Positions 40,341 to 49,224 of a DNA stretch of 64,000 nucleotides are shown here, piece after piece. A program made the position numbers and the translations under genes. Within the stretch, counting starts at the first letter, position 1. Every line of letters starts with the position of its first letter. The stretch spans positions 280,779-344,778 of the forward strand of contig MSGZ01000024.1 in NCBI GenBank assembly GCA_001940925.1, in the 5' to 3' direction. The notes under the pieces are model-generated. The model ran no database searches, was not told the origin of the DNA, and saw nothing but the letters and a program-made list of their open reading frames with translations. The stretch is from Ruminococcus sp. Phil11 (GTDB lineage Bacteria > Bacillota > Clostridia > Oscillospirales > Ruminococcaceae).

Positions 40341-41837
40341 TCAGCGCGGGCTCCCGGCCCGGTGCCCGCCGACCTGTTCATTGCGGGCGCGGGCGGTCGC
40401 GCCCTCTTTGAGGTTCATGCCCTTGAGTACTGCGTTTTTTCCGTATTTGCTGCGAATCTTCAGGACTGCCTCCTGCAGGTGCTGTTCGCGGAGCTCCGCA
40501 GCCTGCTCCTGCTGCTGCCGCCGCCGGATCGCCGCGGTATCGTCAAACAGCCCGTACTGCACCGGCGGAGCCTCCTCCGCATCCGACGCGCAGATCACAT
40601 GATTGACGGCGACATTCAGCCGCCGGACGAGCAGCTCCCTGTCAATGATGCGGTCAAACAGCTGCATGGCCGCCGCAATGATCCGTTTGGCCGATGCCGT
40701 ATGCCGCCCGAGACTGACGGAGCCGTGCGCGGGCTTCGGCAGCAGCTTGCCGTAGCGGTCAGCCGTCAGCACGCCGTCATAATGCGCCGGAATGCCGGTG
40801 TGGTCGTAGCCGATATTCAGCACGAGCTGATCGGCCGCGAAGCCCTTGCGCACAAGATCGCAGACCAGCTGATCGGTCATTTCGCGCACGATCAGGCGCG
40901 CTTTCTCCGGCGTGTAGGGCTCCGACAGCACCTGCCCCTGCGAAAGACTGTGATTCTCCGGCCGGTAGGCTTTGATATCCGCCATGGTGCAGGGCTCCCA
41001 GCCCCATGCGTGGTCAATGAGCAGCTCCGCCTTGACGCCGAAAATTCTGAACAGCCTGTCCTCGCTGTGCAGGGATGCACGCGCAAGCTGCCCCATATTG
41101 CGGATGTACTCGTGTTCCAGCCGCCTTGCGGTGCCGCTGCCGATCTGCCAGAAATCAGTGAGCGGCTCGTGATCCCAGAGCAGGCGGCGGTAGGAGAACT
41201 CATCCAGCTCCGCGATGCGCACGCCGTCTTTGTCGGCGGGCATTTTTTTTGCGACGATATCCATTGCAATTTTCGCCAGATACAGATTCGTGCCGATCCC
41301 GGCGGTCGCGGTGATGCCGGTCTGCTTCAGCACATCGCGGATCATGCGCAGTGCCAGCTCATGCGCCGTGCAGCGATAGGTTTCCAGATAATGCGTCACA
41401 TCCATGAACACCTCATCGACAGAATACACATGGATATCCTCCGGCGCAATATACTTCAAATAGATCTGATAAATTTCCGCGCTGACAGCCATATACCGCC
41501 GCATCTGCGGGGGTGCGACCAGATAGTCCAGCTCGAGCCGCGGGTCGGCGGCCAGCGCATCAGCCTGACAGGATTTTCCCGTAAACCGGTGCTCCGGTGC
41601 GCGGCTGCGGCGGCGTTCGTTTTCCTGCCGGACAATTTCGATCACCTCAAAGAGCCGCGGCCTGCCCGGTACGCCGATCGCTTTCAGGGACGGCGTGACC
41701 GCAAGGCAGATCGTTTTTTCGGTGCGGGTCGGGTCTGCGACGACCAGATTCGTGTTCAGCGGGTCAAGCCCCTGTTCGACGCATTCCACCGATGCGTAAA
41801 AGGATTTCAGGTCAATGCAGATATACTGCGGCGTCAT
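40341..41837 (-). CDS. Y-family DNA polymerase (UvrX/DinB-like translesion polymerase)
   Basis: 498 residues. Catalytic acids: CIDLKSFYASVEC (first Asp with Tyr steric gate region) and YSVDEVFMDVT (Asp-Glu). A helix-hairpin-helix region (ATAGIGTNLYLAKIAMD) and a little-finger domain follow, and a Gln/Glu-rich tail (RRRQQQEQAAEL). It bypasses damaged template bases during SOS. The start at MTPQYICID (41837) has GGGGGTGG upstream; a GTG six codons earlier is possible. The length is above the ~415 of UvrX because of the C-terminal tail. The promoter carries a LexA box. Confidence 0.9.
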   Translation of the reverse strand: MTPQYICIDLKSFYASVECVEQGLDPLNTNLVVADPTRTEKTICLAVTPSLKAIGVPGRPRLFEVIEIVRQENERRRSRAPEHRFTGKSCQADALAADPRLELDYLVAPPQMRRYMAVSAEIYQIYLKYIAPEDIHVYSVDEVFMDVTHYLETYRCTAHELALRMIRDVLKQTGITATAGIGTNLYLAKIAMDIVAKKMPADKDGVRIAELDEFSYRRLLWDHEPLTDFWQIGSGTARRLEHEYIRNMGQLARASLHSEDRLFRIFGVKAELLIDHAWGWEPCTMADIKAYRPENHSLSQGQVLSEPYTPEKARLIVREMTDQLVCDLVRKGFAADQLVLNIGYDHTGIPAHYDGVLTADRYGKLLPKPAHGSVSLGRHTASAKRIIAAAMQLFDRIIDRELLVRRLNVAVNHVICASDAEEAPPVQYGLFDDTAAIRRRQQQEQAAELREQHLQEAVLKIRSKYGKNAVLKGMNLKEGATARARNEQVGGHRAGSPR

Positions 41838-41862
41838 GATACCACCCCCGTTCACTCACAAA

Positions 41863-41876
41863 AGAACATCTGTTCT
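41863..41876. promoter_or_regulatory. LexA (DinR-type) SOS box
   Basis: AGAACATCTGTTCT fits the Firmicute SOS pattern GAAC-N4-GTTC and covers the expected start of transcription. An imperfect second site (CGAACATTTGTG on the minus strand) lies in the promoter spacer near 41890-41901. Confidence 0.85.
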
Positions 41877-41881
41877 TTTGC

Positions 41882-41910
41882 ATTATAGCACAAATGTTCG
41901 GGAATGTCAA
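41882..41910 (-). promoter_or_regulatory. Promoter of the Y-family polymerase gene
   Basis: Minus strand: TTGACA at 41910-41905, a 17-nt spacer and TATAAT at 41887-41882; perfect consensus. Confidence 0.88.
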
Positions 41911-41970
41911 GCGGAAAATATTGCCGAACAGAAAGACCGCGCTGACACGGATATCAGCGCGGCTCATTTT

Positions 41971-42402
41971 TTATGATTCGTCTGCGGCTTTGTGCGGTTT
42001 CTGCTTCCCTGCAAGGATGCTGATGACGGCCGACCAGCCGACCGGCCACAGCGAGAACAGGAACAGGATCAGATAGTCAACCTCTTTGTTGAAATCAACG
42101 GGTTTCATCAGATCGTGCCGGTCAAACCGGAGCCCTGCAAGAAAGCACAGTCCGGCGGCCGCCGCTGTTGAAAGTACATAGACAATGCCGGTATTCAGCT
42201 GCAGCTTTGCTTTCCGGTTCAGCAGCCGGAGCAGTGCAAAATGGATGCCCGCGATCAGCAGAGAGCCGATGAGAATGCCGAGCCATGTTGTAATCCGCTC
42301 ATGCGTGTGCATCAGGATCGCTTTGTATACAAATACGGTTTCCGAGAAGGTCAGGCAGCTGAAAACGATAAACTGCGCAAGCCAAAGCAGTGCCTTTTTC
42401 AT
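41971..42402 (-). CDS. Small integral membrane protein
   Basis: 143 residues with four hydrophobic segments (LLWLAQFIVFSCLTF; WLGILIGSLLIAGIHFALL; GIVYVLSTAAAAGLCFLAGL, in part; YLILFLFSLWPVGWSAVISI). Start at 42402 (MKKALLW) follows GAGGGG, 4 nt after the CotH-like gene, so it is likely co-expressed with it. Family not recognised. Confidence 0.65.
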   Translation of the reverse strand: MKKALLWLAQFIVFSCLTFSETVFVYKAILMHTHERITTWLGILIGSLLIAGIHFALLRLLNRKAKLQLNTGIVYVLSTAAAAGLCFLAGLRFDRHDLMKPVDFNKEVDYLILFLFSLWPVGWSAVISILAGKQKPHKAADES

Positions 42403-42406
42403 TGCG

Positions 42407-44218
42407 TTACCCCTCTGCTGCATCTTCCAGCAGCTTATCGAGATGCTTCATGATCTGTTCGCCGCGCTTCTCAAAAAACTGCCGTACCTGCTGCACTTCC
42501 TGCTGATAATTCCGCTCCGCCTGCGTACCGCCGAGCGAATCGCACCAGAAGCGGTTATAGGTCGCGACCGTCATATCGTGATACTCCGCCTCGAGTTTGT
42601 TGATCTCCGCATTGACGCGTTCGCTGCTGAAATTCTGCTCCGCGATCTGCGTGAAGGTCTCGCGGAACTGCTGCCGGAAACCTTCGTTTTTCAGTGCCGC
42701 TTTCAGCAGATCACCGATGAAATTGTCCTTTTTCATCAGCTTTGCAAAGGTATTGTCCGAGGGCTTCGCCTCGCCGTAAATGTTCGTGCTGTATTCCGTA
42801 TCGAACATGAGGAACCGCCATTTGCCGTCCGACCACGGATTCTCCGGGTCATAGGCCTCGGACCGCCACATGCCCATATTGCTCGAATCCCAGTTGATAT
42901 TGTTGACATAGATCTCGCTGCTGACGTATTCCGCAAAGCCCTGCATGTCGATCGCCGCGCAGAGCTTTTCGTATGCGTCCTGATCGGAAAAATCGGTCCC
43001 GCGGATATATTCCCGGAGCTGCTGCCAGCTGTCAAATGCCTCCTCGGAGCCCGCATCCGGCTCCTCATTCTTGACGATGACGATATCTTTTTTCGGGATG
43101 CCGGTATGCGACGAAATATAAGAAGCGTCGATCTTTTCGGTGATCTCGTAATTCCCCCAGAACTCGCCGTTCAGGAACACGATGCACGGCTCCATGCCCT
43201 GCGTCAGGAAGCTGAATCCCGAGACCAGCGATTGATTCAGCTTATCGCGGAAGCGCGTATAATAGGCATCGTTGCCGGCATTGCGCAGCATGAATGAATC
43301 AAATACAGTGACCGGTCTGCCGGGATCGTCTGTTCCGGTCACATTGCCGGAGAACAGGTCGCACTGCAGCTTGGACGCGCCGTACTGCTTCCGGAAATAG
43401 ACATTCAGGCTTTTCTGCGCGTAGGAGCGCGTGGCACCGCCGTGGATGCGGATGCCGGCGTTCTCCGCAGCGACCGGTTTGCCGTCCGCAAAAATCTGGA
43501 TCGCCGCCGGACGCTCCCATTCCCTGCCCTTCTGCGTATAGTTCGCGGGCATGAAATAAACCGGCACGGAGGCGTCGTATGCGTCGCCGTTTTTCCAGTC
43601 GTCATGGCATTTTCCGAGGACATAGATGCCGGTTTCGTAATCGAACAGATTGTCCGCGTCGGTCTGCAGGGAGACGATCTTCACATCCTGATAGAATTTC
43701 GCCTTATCTTTGAACCCGACGAAATAGGTCTGCGAGACAACGGGGCTCGGGATGCCGTCCGCACTGACGGCGAATGCCCGCACGACGGCCGCCTTGTCTA
43801 CGGGCTTATCCGGCGGCGTGACCGGCGGACTGAACATGCCGGTCGGTGCGATGCCGGTCTCCGCGCTGATCGTGTTCGGCTCGGCGGAGCGGTCTGCAAT
43901 TTCAATCGGCGCGGTATAGCGCGTGCTGTTGACGGTCGGTGTGCTGCCGTCCAGAGTGTAGAAAATTGCGGCGTCGTCCGCTGCGGAGAGCGTCAGCGAA
44001 AAGGGCGCGTCACAGAAGCCGCCCTCTGCGGAAAAGACCGGCGGTGCGAAGTCTGCGGGCACATCCTGCACGGTGACCGGCGCGGGCTCCGGGGCAGGGG
44101 AGGCGGTCGTCTGTACGGCGGTGCTGTCGGGGGTGCTTTCCGTTTGTGTTTTCGCGCAGCCGGTCAGTGCGAGGCTCCCCGCAAGCAGCAGCGCGGTCAG
44201 GCTATTTTTACGGTTCAT
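42407..44218 (-). CDS. CotH-kinase-family lipoprotein
   Basis: 603 residues. Lipoprotein leader with lipobox LALTGC (Cys ~21), then a Thr/Pro-rich stretch. A chitobiase-like beta domain (~55-150: PVFSAEGGFCDAPFSLTL and IFYTLDGSTPT, each typical of FN3-like/CHB_HEX modules) precedes the CotH domain (~180-560: IRIHGGATRSYAQKSLNVYF, FLNGEFWGNYEITEKID, NWDSSNMG, WRFLMFDTEYS). CotH proteins are atypical surface kinases; in ruminococci they are often exported and linked to polysaccharide-degrading systems. AGGAG supports the start. Confidence 0.85.
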   Translation of the reverse strand: MNRKNSLTALLLAGSLALTGCAKTQTESTPDSTAVQTTASPAPEPAPVTVQDVPADFAPPVFSAEGGFCDAPFSLTLSAADDAAIFYTLDGSTPTVNSTRYTAPIEIADRSAEPNTISAETGIAPTGMFSPPVTPPDKPVDKAAVVRAFAVSADGIPSPVVSQTYFVGFKDKAKFYQDVKIVSLQTDADNLFDYETGIYVLGKCHDDWKNGDAYDASVPVYFMPANYTQKGREWERPAAIQIFADGKPVAAENAGIRIHGGATRSYAQKSLNVYFRKQYGASKLQCDLFSGNVTGTDDPGRPVTVFDSFMLRNAGNDAYYTRFRDKLNQSLVSGFSFLTQGMEPCIVFLNGEFWGNYEITEKIDASYISSHTGIPKKDIVIVKNEEPDAGSEEAFDSWQQLREYIRGTDFSDQDAYEKLCAAIDMQGFAEYVSSEIYVNNINWDSSNMGMWRSEAYDPENPWSDGKWRFLMFDTEYSTNIYGEAKPSDNTFAKLMKKDNFIGDLLKAALKNEGFRQQFRETFTQIAEQNFSSERVNAEINKLEAEYHDMTVATYNRFWCDSLGGTQAERNYQQEVQQVRQFFEKRGEQIMKHLDKLLEDAAEG

Positions 44219-44261
44219 GGTGATTCTCCTGTGTTCGGCTGAAGCGGATGTTGATAACGCT

Positions 44262-44290
44262 ATTATAGCAGATTTTGCATGAAATTGCAA
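44262..44290 (-). promoter_or_regulatory. Promoter of the CotH-like lipoprotein gene
   Basis: Minus strand: TTGCAA at 44290-44285, a 17-nt spacer and TATAAT at 44267-44262. Confidence 0.8.
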
Positions 44291-44387
44291 TTACAAAACG
44301 GAAACAGCGGGCAGCGCCCGACACTGATCGCGGCTTTTGTTCAGCTGCTTCTCCCAAGTGCGTATCTTGAATCAAAAATGCCGAAAA

Positions 44388-44426
44388 AAGTGAATAGCTG
44401 CGTGATCGTCTGCGCAGCTATTCACC
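44388..44426 (-). terminator. Terminator of the BlaI-BlaR operon
   Basis: GTGAATAGCTGCG and GCGCAGCTATTCAC pair; the minus-strand reading ends in TTTTTTC. Confidence 0.8.
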
Positions 44427-44438
44427 CGTCGTGATTCA

Positions 44439-45575
44439 TTATTCACTTTTCGCTGCCATAGGTACCGTGTGTTCCATGAATACTTCCTCATACTGCGGCA
44501 CCGTATAGGTCTCAGCTTCCCATGCCGGAGCCGGTGCCGAGGATACAAAGGTGCCGGTCTGCTCCGGTATATCCGGGGCGGCGGGCGCGGCATCGGTTGC
44601 AGCATAAGCAAGGATGCTGCCGGTCATGGCTGTCAGAATGACCGCTGCTGCGGCGATGAACAGGAACCGTCTTTTTCTGCCGCCGGACAGGATCGCCTGC
44701 AGACGGGCTTTCAGCATTTCCTTGCTGCCGGAGAAGCTTGTTGCGACGGTCAGATCGGAATGAAGCCCGGAACGGCGCATCGCCGCGTGCAGAATCGACT
44801 TACAGTAAATGTTCGCAGATTCTTTCGTTTCGTTCTGCATGACCGCCTCGTCACAGGCGAGCTCGCAGTCCTGCTCCGTTTGCTGCATCAGCAGCGGCAT
44901 CAGCGGATTGAACCAGTGGATCACGCGGCAGCCGATCCACAGCAGCTTGCAGAACAGATCGCCGCGGCGGTAATGACAGAGCTCGTGCTTGAGGATCAGC
45001 CGCAGCTCTGCCGGATCAAATTTCTGCTCCGGCAGCAGAATGCAGGGGTGCAGGATGCCTGTCAGCATCGGCGTCTGAATGACCGGAACGGTATAGACCG
45101 GAATATGCTCCGTGATGCCAAGCTCGCTGCAGAGCAGATCAGAAAGATACTGCACGGGTGCGTGTGCAGGTCTGCGCAGCCGGGTGATGCTCCGGCTGAA
45201 CTGCGCCTGCCGGCTGACGGTTCTGACCGTGCAGATCACGGCACCGGCCAGCCAGATCACGAACAGCAGCACGAACTGCTCTGACGGAAAAAAAGACGGC
45301 GACAGCCCGCGGGCTTCATTCTGAACGACGGTCGCGGCGGCTCCGGCGGGGTGCGGCTTGAACGGGATCAGATATCCGATGCCGATGATCCACCAGAGCA
45401 GGCATCGCCCCGATGCGGACTGTTTCCTCTGCAGCCTGCGCGAGATGAGCAAAGCGGCGGCCGCGATCAGGCTCATGGCGACCGTGCAGATCAGAATGCC
45501 CTGAATCAGGAATGACAGGAAGTATTCGTTCAGGATATCATGGAGAAAATGACGGATTGTATAGTAAATACTCAT
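44439..45575 (-). CDS. BlaR1/MecR1-type M56 membrane metallopeptidase sensor
   Basis: 378 residues. Membrane helices near ~20-45, ~60-75 and ~95-115 enclose the M56 domain; the zinc site is KHELCHYRRGD (HExxH), and CDEAV supplies the further acid. A last membrane helix (FLFIAAAAVILTAMTGSILAY, in part) is followed by only ~50 outer residues. There is no penicillin-binding sensor domain, so the signal cannot be read as a beta-lactam. It should cleave or relieve BlaI. The start overlaps the blaI-like stop (ATGA) and has AAGGAG. Confidence 0.85.
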   Translation of the reverse strand: MSIYYTIRHFLHDILNEYFLSFLIQGILICTVAMSLIAAAALLISRRLQRKQSASGRCLLWWIIGIGYLIPFKPHPAGAAATVVQNEARGLSPSFFPSEQFVLLFVIWLAGAVICTVRTVSRQAQFSRSITRLRRPAHAPVQYLSDLLCSELGITEHIPVYTVPVIQTPMLTGILHPCILLPEQKFDPAELRLILKHELCHYRRGDLFCKLLWIGCRVIHWFNPLMPLLMQQTEQDCELACDEAVMQNETKESANIYCKSILHAAMRRSGLHSDLTVATSFSGSKEMLKARLQAILSGGRKRRFLFIAAAAVILTAMTGSILAYAATDAAPAAPDIPEQTGTFVSSAPAPAWEAETYTVPQYEEVFMEHTVPMAAKSE

Positions 45576-45958
45576 TTTTTGCTCCTTTCTTCCAGCCAGC
45601 TTTGCAGTTCGGCAATGTCCGCGGCGGTCAGGTCGTCTGTATCGCAGAGTGCCTTGACCAGTCCGGTGAAGCGTCCGCCGGAAAACCGCTGCCGGAAGCT
45701 GCTTGCTTCGATCTGCAGATAGTCCTGCTGCGGAATGAGAACGTAGTATTCGCGTTCCTTTCCGTGCTTTTCCGAGCGCAGAAACGCTTTCTGCTCCAGC
45801 CGCGTAAGCATCGTCAGGATCGTCTGCGGCTTCCATTCCTTGGCGGGCAGCGTGCTGCGCAGGCGTTCGGTGACCATGGCCGATGTGACCGGCTCCTGCA
45901 TTTGCCAGATCGCCTTCATGATCTCAAATTCGGCGTCCGGCAGCTTTTTCTGCTCCAT
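45572..45958 (-). CDS. BlaI/MecI-family repressor
   Basis: 128 residues: winged helix (EFEIMKAIWQMQEPVTSAMVTERL and WKPQTILTMLTRLEQKAFL, in part) and a C-terminal dimerisation helix pair. Repressors of this family are removed by proteolysis triggered by the M56 partner. Two dyads overlapping its own promoter are clear operator candidates, so the operon is autoregulated. No beta-lactamase or PBP gene is adjacent; the pair may control a gene elsewhere. Confidence 0.9.
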   Translation of the reverse strand: MEQKKLPDAEFEIMKAIWQMQEPVTSAMVTERLRSTLPAKEWKPQTILTMLTRLEQKAFLRSEKHGKEREYYVLIPQQDYLQIEASSFRQRFSGGRFTGLVKALCDTDDLTAADIAELQSWLEERSKK

Positions 45959-45980
45959 ATCATAGCCCCCTTTTTGTATT

Positions 45981-45992
45981 CTACAGTTGTAG
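45981..45992. promoter_or_regulatory. BlaI operator dyad 1
   Basis: CTACAGTTGTAG, downstream of the -10; matches the TACA-N2-TGTA core of BlaI/MecI sites. Confidence 0.75.
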
Positions 45993-46000
45993 TTGACTGT

Positions 46001-46029
46001 ATTATACTACATTTGTAGTGAATTGTCAA
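46001..46029 (-). promoter_or_regulatory. Promoter of the BlaI-BlaR operon with operator dyad 2 in the spacer
   Basis: Minus strand: TTGACA at 46029-46024, a 17-nt spacer and TATAAT at 46006-46001. The spacer holds the second dyad ACTACATTTGTAGT (46006-46019), so a bound repressor blocks polymerase directly. Confidence 0.85.
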
Positions 46030-46068
46030 GGGGGTATGAGAAAATTTTTTGATGCGGGAATACCGGTG

Positions 46069-46102
46069 CAAAAAAATCGCTGCAGGCGGTACTGCAGCGA
46101 TT
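46069..46102 (-). terminator. Terminator of the LRR-dockerin gene
   Basis: AATCGCTGCAG and CTGCAGCGATT form a perfect 11-bp stem; the minus-strand reading ends in TTTTTTTGC. Confidence 0.88.
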
Positions 46103-46109
46103 CTGATAT

Positions 46110-47336
46110 TCAGTTCAGTTCGATCTCCCAGCCGCCCGCCAGATACCGGCGGAGAATCACAACGTCCTTCAGATCGAAGGAGCCGTCCTTGTTGACGTCC
46201 GCGGCGGTTTCGTTCAGCGTGACGTCCCAGCCTGCCAGTGCGCGGCGCATGAGGGTGACGTCTTTCAGGTCAACGGATTCATCGTTGTTGACATCACCGT
46301 ATTTCGGTGCTGCACCGAGGGATTCAAACGGGATATTGTTTATCTTGGCATAAGCTTCGGCGGTAGAATTTTCGTAGCCGCGGATTTTGTGCAGCTTGCT
46401 ATTCAATTCCCCTTTCATTTCACATTCAGGATTCAATATATTGATACACGGCAATTCCATACATTTGAATGCACCCATATCAAGATATTTCAGGCTTTCC
46501 GGAAGTGTGACTTCCGGAAATTCGTTTCCGCAGAAGGAGTTTTTTTCAATTCTTTCTGTGCCGTTCGGGATACTCAGCGGTTCTGTTCCGAAAACAGGAA
46601 TCACAGCACCGGCAATACATTTCAGAGTAGACGGTAATTGAACGGAGTTGATTCTTGCAGTGCCGTAGGCCAGATCACCGAATGCACAGTTTTCAATTCT
46701 TGTAACGCCTTCCGGAATCACAACATCTCCGGAGCAGGTCATTCCGTCTATCAGAATATGGTTTACAATGACAAGCGGGTTTTTCTTTCTCTGTTCTTCC
46801 AGCCACGGAACAGGCGCATCATGGTATTGATCGTCTATAGCCCAACCGCCCGGAGTGGTAAATGCTCTGCTGCCATACGTCATTTCGTCATCTTCGGGAT
46901 ATGCACCAACTGACTGCAAGCTTTCCGGGAAGTTGATTTCTTGTAATCCGCTGCCAGTAAAAGCGGCGTATCCGATACTGATGATTCCTTCCGGCAGAAC
47001 AGCTTTTGTAAGGTTTTCGCATCCGCTGAATGCCCAGTTTCCGATCGTTTCAACGCCTGATTCAAGAATCACCGTTTTGACAAGACTGTCGTCCCATTTT
47101 TCACCGTTCCAATTACTTCGGTTCACGCCATAATTCCCCCACATGGCCCCTGTTCCGGAAATGGTCAGCGTGCCGTTATCATCCAGTGTCCATGTCAGGT
47201 CATCACCGCATTTGCCGCTTGTGTGCTGCTCTGTTTCCAGTGCAAATGCAGGTATTTCCGCCGGAAAAACAACCGCAATCCCCGTAAACGCCAGACACCC
47301 CGCGCAAAGCATGGCAAGCATTCGTGTTGCCTTCAT
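46110..47336 (-). CDS. Secreted leucine-rich-repeat (BspA-like) protein with dockerin
   Basis: 408 residues. Signal peptide ~1-33. BspA-type LRR_5 repeats ~45-335 (VETIGNWAFSGCENLTKAVLP, in part; ISIGYAAFTGSGLQEINFP; TRIENCAFGDL; LKYLDMGAFKC) with an interrupting non-repeat segment near 150-190. A type I dockerin ends the protein (DVNNDESVDLKDVTL and DVNKDGSFDLKDVVI). It probably mediates binding on the cellulosome or cell surface. ATG 47336 fits the AAAGGG spacing. Confidence 0.88.
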   Translation of the reverse strand: MKATRMLAMLCAGCLAFTGIAVVFPAEIPAFALETEQHTSGKCGDDLTWTLDDNGTLTISGTGAMWGNYGVNRSNWNGEKWDDSLVKTVILESGVETIGNWAFSGCENLTKAVLPEGIISIGYAAFTGSGLQEINFPESLQSVGAYPEDDEMTYGSRAFTTPGGWAIDDQYHDAPVPWLEEQRKKNPLVIVNHILIDGMTCSGDVVIPEGVTRIENCAFGDLAYGTARINSVQLPSTLKCIAGAVIPVFGTEPLSIPNGTERIEKNSFCGNEFPEVTLPESLKYLDMGAFKCMELPCINILNPECEMKGELNSKLHKIRGYENSTAEAYAKINNIPFESLGAAPKYGDVNNDESVDLKDVTLMRRALAGWDVTLNETAADVNKDGSFDLKDVVILRRYLAGGWEIELN

Positions 47337-47385
47337 TCTCAACACCCTTTCAACAAAGCTGCGGCATTTTCATACCGCTGTTGAA

Positions 47386-47414
47386 ATTATAAGTCAAAAA
47401 ATAATAAAATACAA
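47386..47414 (-). promoter_or_regulatory. Promoter of the LRR-dockerin gene
   Basis: Minus strand: TTGTAT at 47414-47409, a 17-nt spacer and TATAAT at 47391-47386. In the rest of the 47337-47762 gap I see only a TATAAT at 47659-47664 that may serve the helicase gene (weak -35); no convincing gene. Confidence 0.7.
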
Positions 47415-47762
47415 GCAATTCCGTAACAAATCGGCAGATCCCACAAAACAGCCTGCGCTCTGCTGTTGATTTTGCCGAATCCGGACGGGCGCGGCCTGCG
47501 ACAAAATCCGACAATCTGTATGATGCACCGGCGGCCTGATACGCAAGATGTCTGCTGAAATCTCGGCGGTCTGCCCCGTTTTTGGCAGGACTGCATCCGC
47601 TTTTTGTCCAATCGAATGAAAATGCAGCAAACAGGTTCCTTTTCTGCTCTGAATGTGGTATAATACAGCATGGAGCGCAGGAATGCGCTCTGCTTTTTCC
47701 CAATCATTTTTCCAAACGATGCAGCATTCAGTCGCAGTAAACATTACAGAAAGGAAATCAGT

Positions 47763-49106
47763 ATGTACACACAGGATCAGATCATCACAGCCATGCCCGC
47801 AGCGGGGTATACAGTCGTGCTCGGAGCCGCCGGAAGCGGCAAGACGGCTGCCGCCCTGAAACGGGCTGCTTTTTTTGCCGCAAAGCCGGAGCAACCGCGG
47901 GTCCTGCTCGTCACATGGAACCGGCTGCTCGCGTCGCTGCTGCTGACGCAGTCCGCAAAGGAGACGCTGCCGCGCCGCCTGACCGTGGAGGGCTTTCCGG
48001 ATTTTGCACTGCGCAGCCTGAAATATTACGGCGCGATCGCAGGTACCGGGCGCATTCTGGACGCGCACCGCAGAGCGGCCCTGATCCGGCAGGCTTTGCA
48101 GAAATGTCAGGCGGCACATCCGGAGGAGCCGCTTTTTTTCATGCCCTCGCAGTTTTATGACGAGGAGATCCGCATTATGCAGCAGACCGATCTTTGCTAC
48201 GGCACACACGCCGCGGACGACAGCGGGTCGGGTTATCAGAAGCGGCTGCGGAGATGCACCGAGGAGGTTCGCCGGAATTATCAGGAGATTCGCACATTCG
48301 GGGGCTGGCGGTTCGATGCGGAGGATCTGCCCGCGCTGCTTTGCCGGGCGGCGTCCGGGACAAAAACGCCGCTTCGCTATCAGCATATCATCGCGGACGA
48401 CGCGCAGGATTTCTCACCGGCGATGCTTCATGCGCTTTTCGGCGCGCTTGCTCCGGAGGGCTCCATGACGCTGTTTGCCGATCCGGCACAGCGCATCACC
48501 GGCAGCCGCTATCACTGGCAGGACGCCGGACTGCCGGTCGGGGCGGTGTATGAGCTTTCAGGGAGCCGCACGTTTCCTGCGGATATCCGGCATTTTCTCG
48601 CGGCGATCCGCAGCGGGGATGAGACGGCAGAGTCCGCGGAAATGCCGGCTCTGCGGCTGTATGCGGATGAAGCGCATGAGCTTGCCGATACCGCAGAGCT
48701 GGCCGTCCGGCTGAGCCGCAGTGCGCCCGCGGCCGTTCTGTGCAGAAGTACAAAGGATCTGCTGCGTGTCCGGGAGCAGATGCTGAAAAACGGGCATGAA
48801 AGTGTCATTCTGCACGGAGACACCGCGGCGGGTGTGCGGGAACCTGCGGTCTATCTCAGCACGTACCGCGACGCGCGCGGTCTGGAATTTGCGCATGTGC
48901 TGCTGCCGTTTCTCTCCGCGGAGAAGCTGCCGCATCCGGCGGCACTGCTGCGTGCAAGGACTGCCGCGGAGGCGGTCGCAAACGAGCGCAGTCTGTTTTA
49001 CTGTGCGGCATCGCGGGCGGCGGAATCGCTGCATCTTTCGGCATCCGGTGTGCCCTCGCAGATGCTGCCGGAGGGGGTGCGCGCGCTCGAAGTGATAAGT
49101 GAATAA
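47763..49106 (+). CDS. UvrD/Rep-like superfamily 1 helicase-type ATPase
   Basis: 447 residues, short for the family. Motif I GAAGSGKTAAAL; Ia LLVTWNRLLASLL; II IIADDAQDFSP; III LFADPAQRI; IV-like SGSRTFPADI; V STYRDARGLEFAHVLLP; VI YCAASRAAESLHLS. The large 1B/2B inserts of UvrD are missing, as in small SF1 proteins of unknown role. Motif II reads DDAQD rather than DEAQD. Start at 47763 after AAAGGAAATC. It ends in VISE with the stop inside a repeated AAGTGAATAATGAAT sequence. Confidence 0.8.
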   Translation: MYTQDQIITAMPAAGYTVVLGAAGSGKTAAALKRAAFFAAKPEQPRVLLVTWNRLLASLLLTQSAKETLPRRLTVEGFPDFALRSLKYYGAIAGTGRILDAHRRAALIRQALQKCQAAHPEEPLFFMPSQFYDEEIRIMQQTDLCYGTHAADDSGSGYQKRLRRCTEEVRRNYQEIRTFGGWRFDAEDLPALLCRAASGTKTPLRYQHIIADDAQDFSPAMLHALFGALAPEGSMTLFADPAQRITGSRYHWQDAGLPVGAVYELSGSRTFPADIRHFLAAIRSGDETAESAEMPALRLYADEAHELADTAELAVRLSRSAPAAVLCRSTKDLLRVREQMLKNGHESVILHGDTAAGVREPAVYLSTYRDARGLEFAHVLLPFLSAEKLPHPAALLRARTAAEAVANERSLFYCAASRAAESLHLSASGVPSQMLPEGVRALEVISE

Positions 49107-49196
49107 TGAATAACGAAGAGTGAATAACGGCGGTGTGCCCTTCGGGCAAATCTGAAATATTATTCACTCTTCACTTTTCACCATTCGTTATTCACT
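49094..49196. repeat. AT-rich imperfect inverted repeat at the helicase 3' end
   Basis: GTGAATAATGAATAACGAAGAG on the left (quoted in part as GTGAATAATGAATAACG) faces TATTCACTCTTCACTTTTCAC on the right, with a GCCCTTCGGGC tip between. The left arm covers the helicase stop codon. A related AAAGTGAATAATGAAT lies over the BlaR-like stop at 44436-44455. It may act as a terminator or be a small mobile repeat. Confidence 0.6.
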
Positions 49197-49224
49197 ATAA
49201 ATATAGGGGAGCAGTAACGCCAAA

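Noticed and set aside
47394..48386. Minus-strand frame overlapping the helicase gene and its upstream gap
   Set aside because: No recognisable motif or RBS, and it is antisense to a gene with complete SF1 motifs. The short frames at 47350-47707 likewise lack support.
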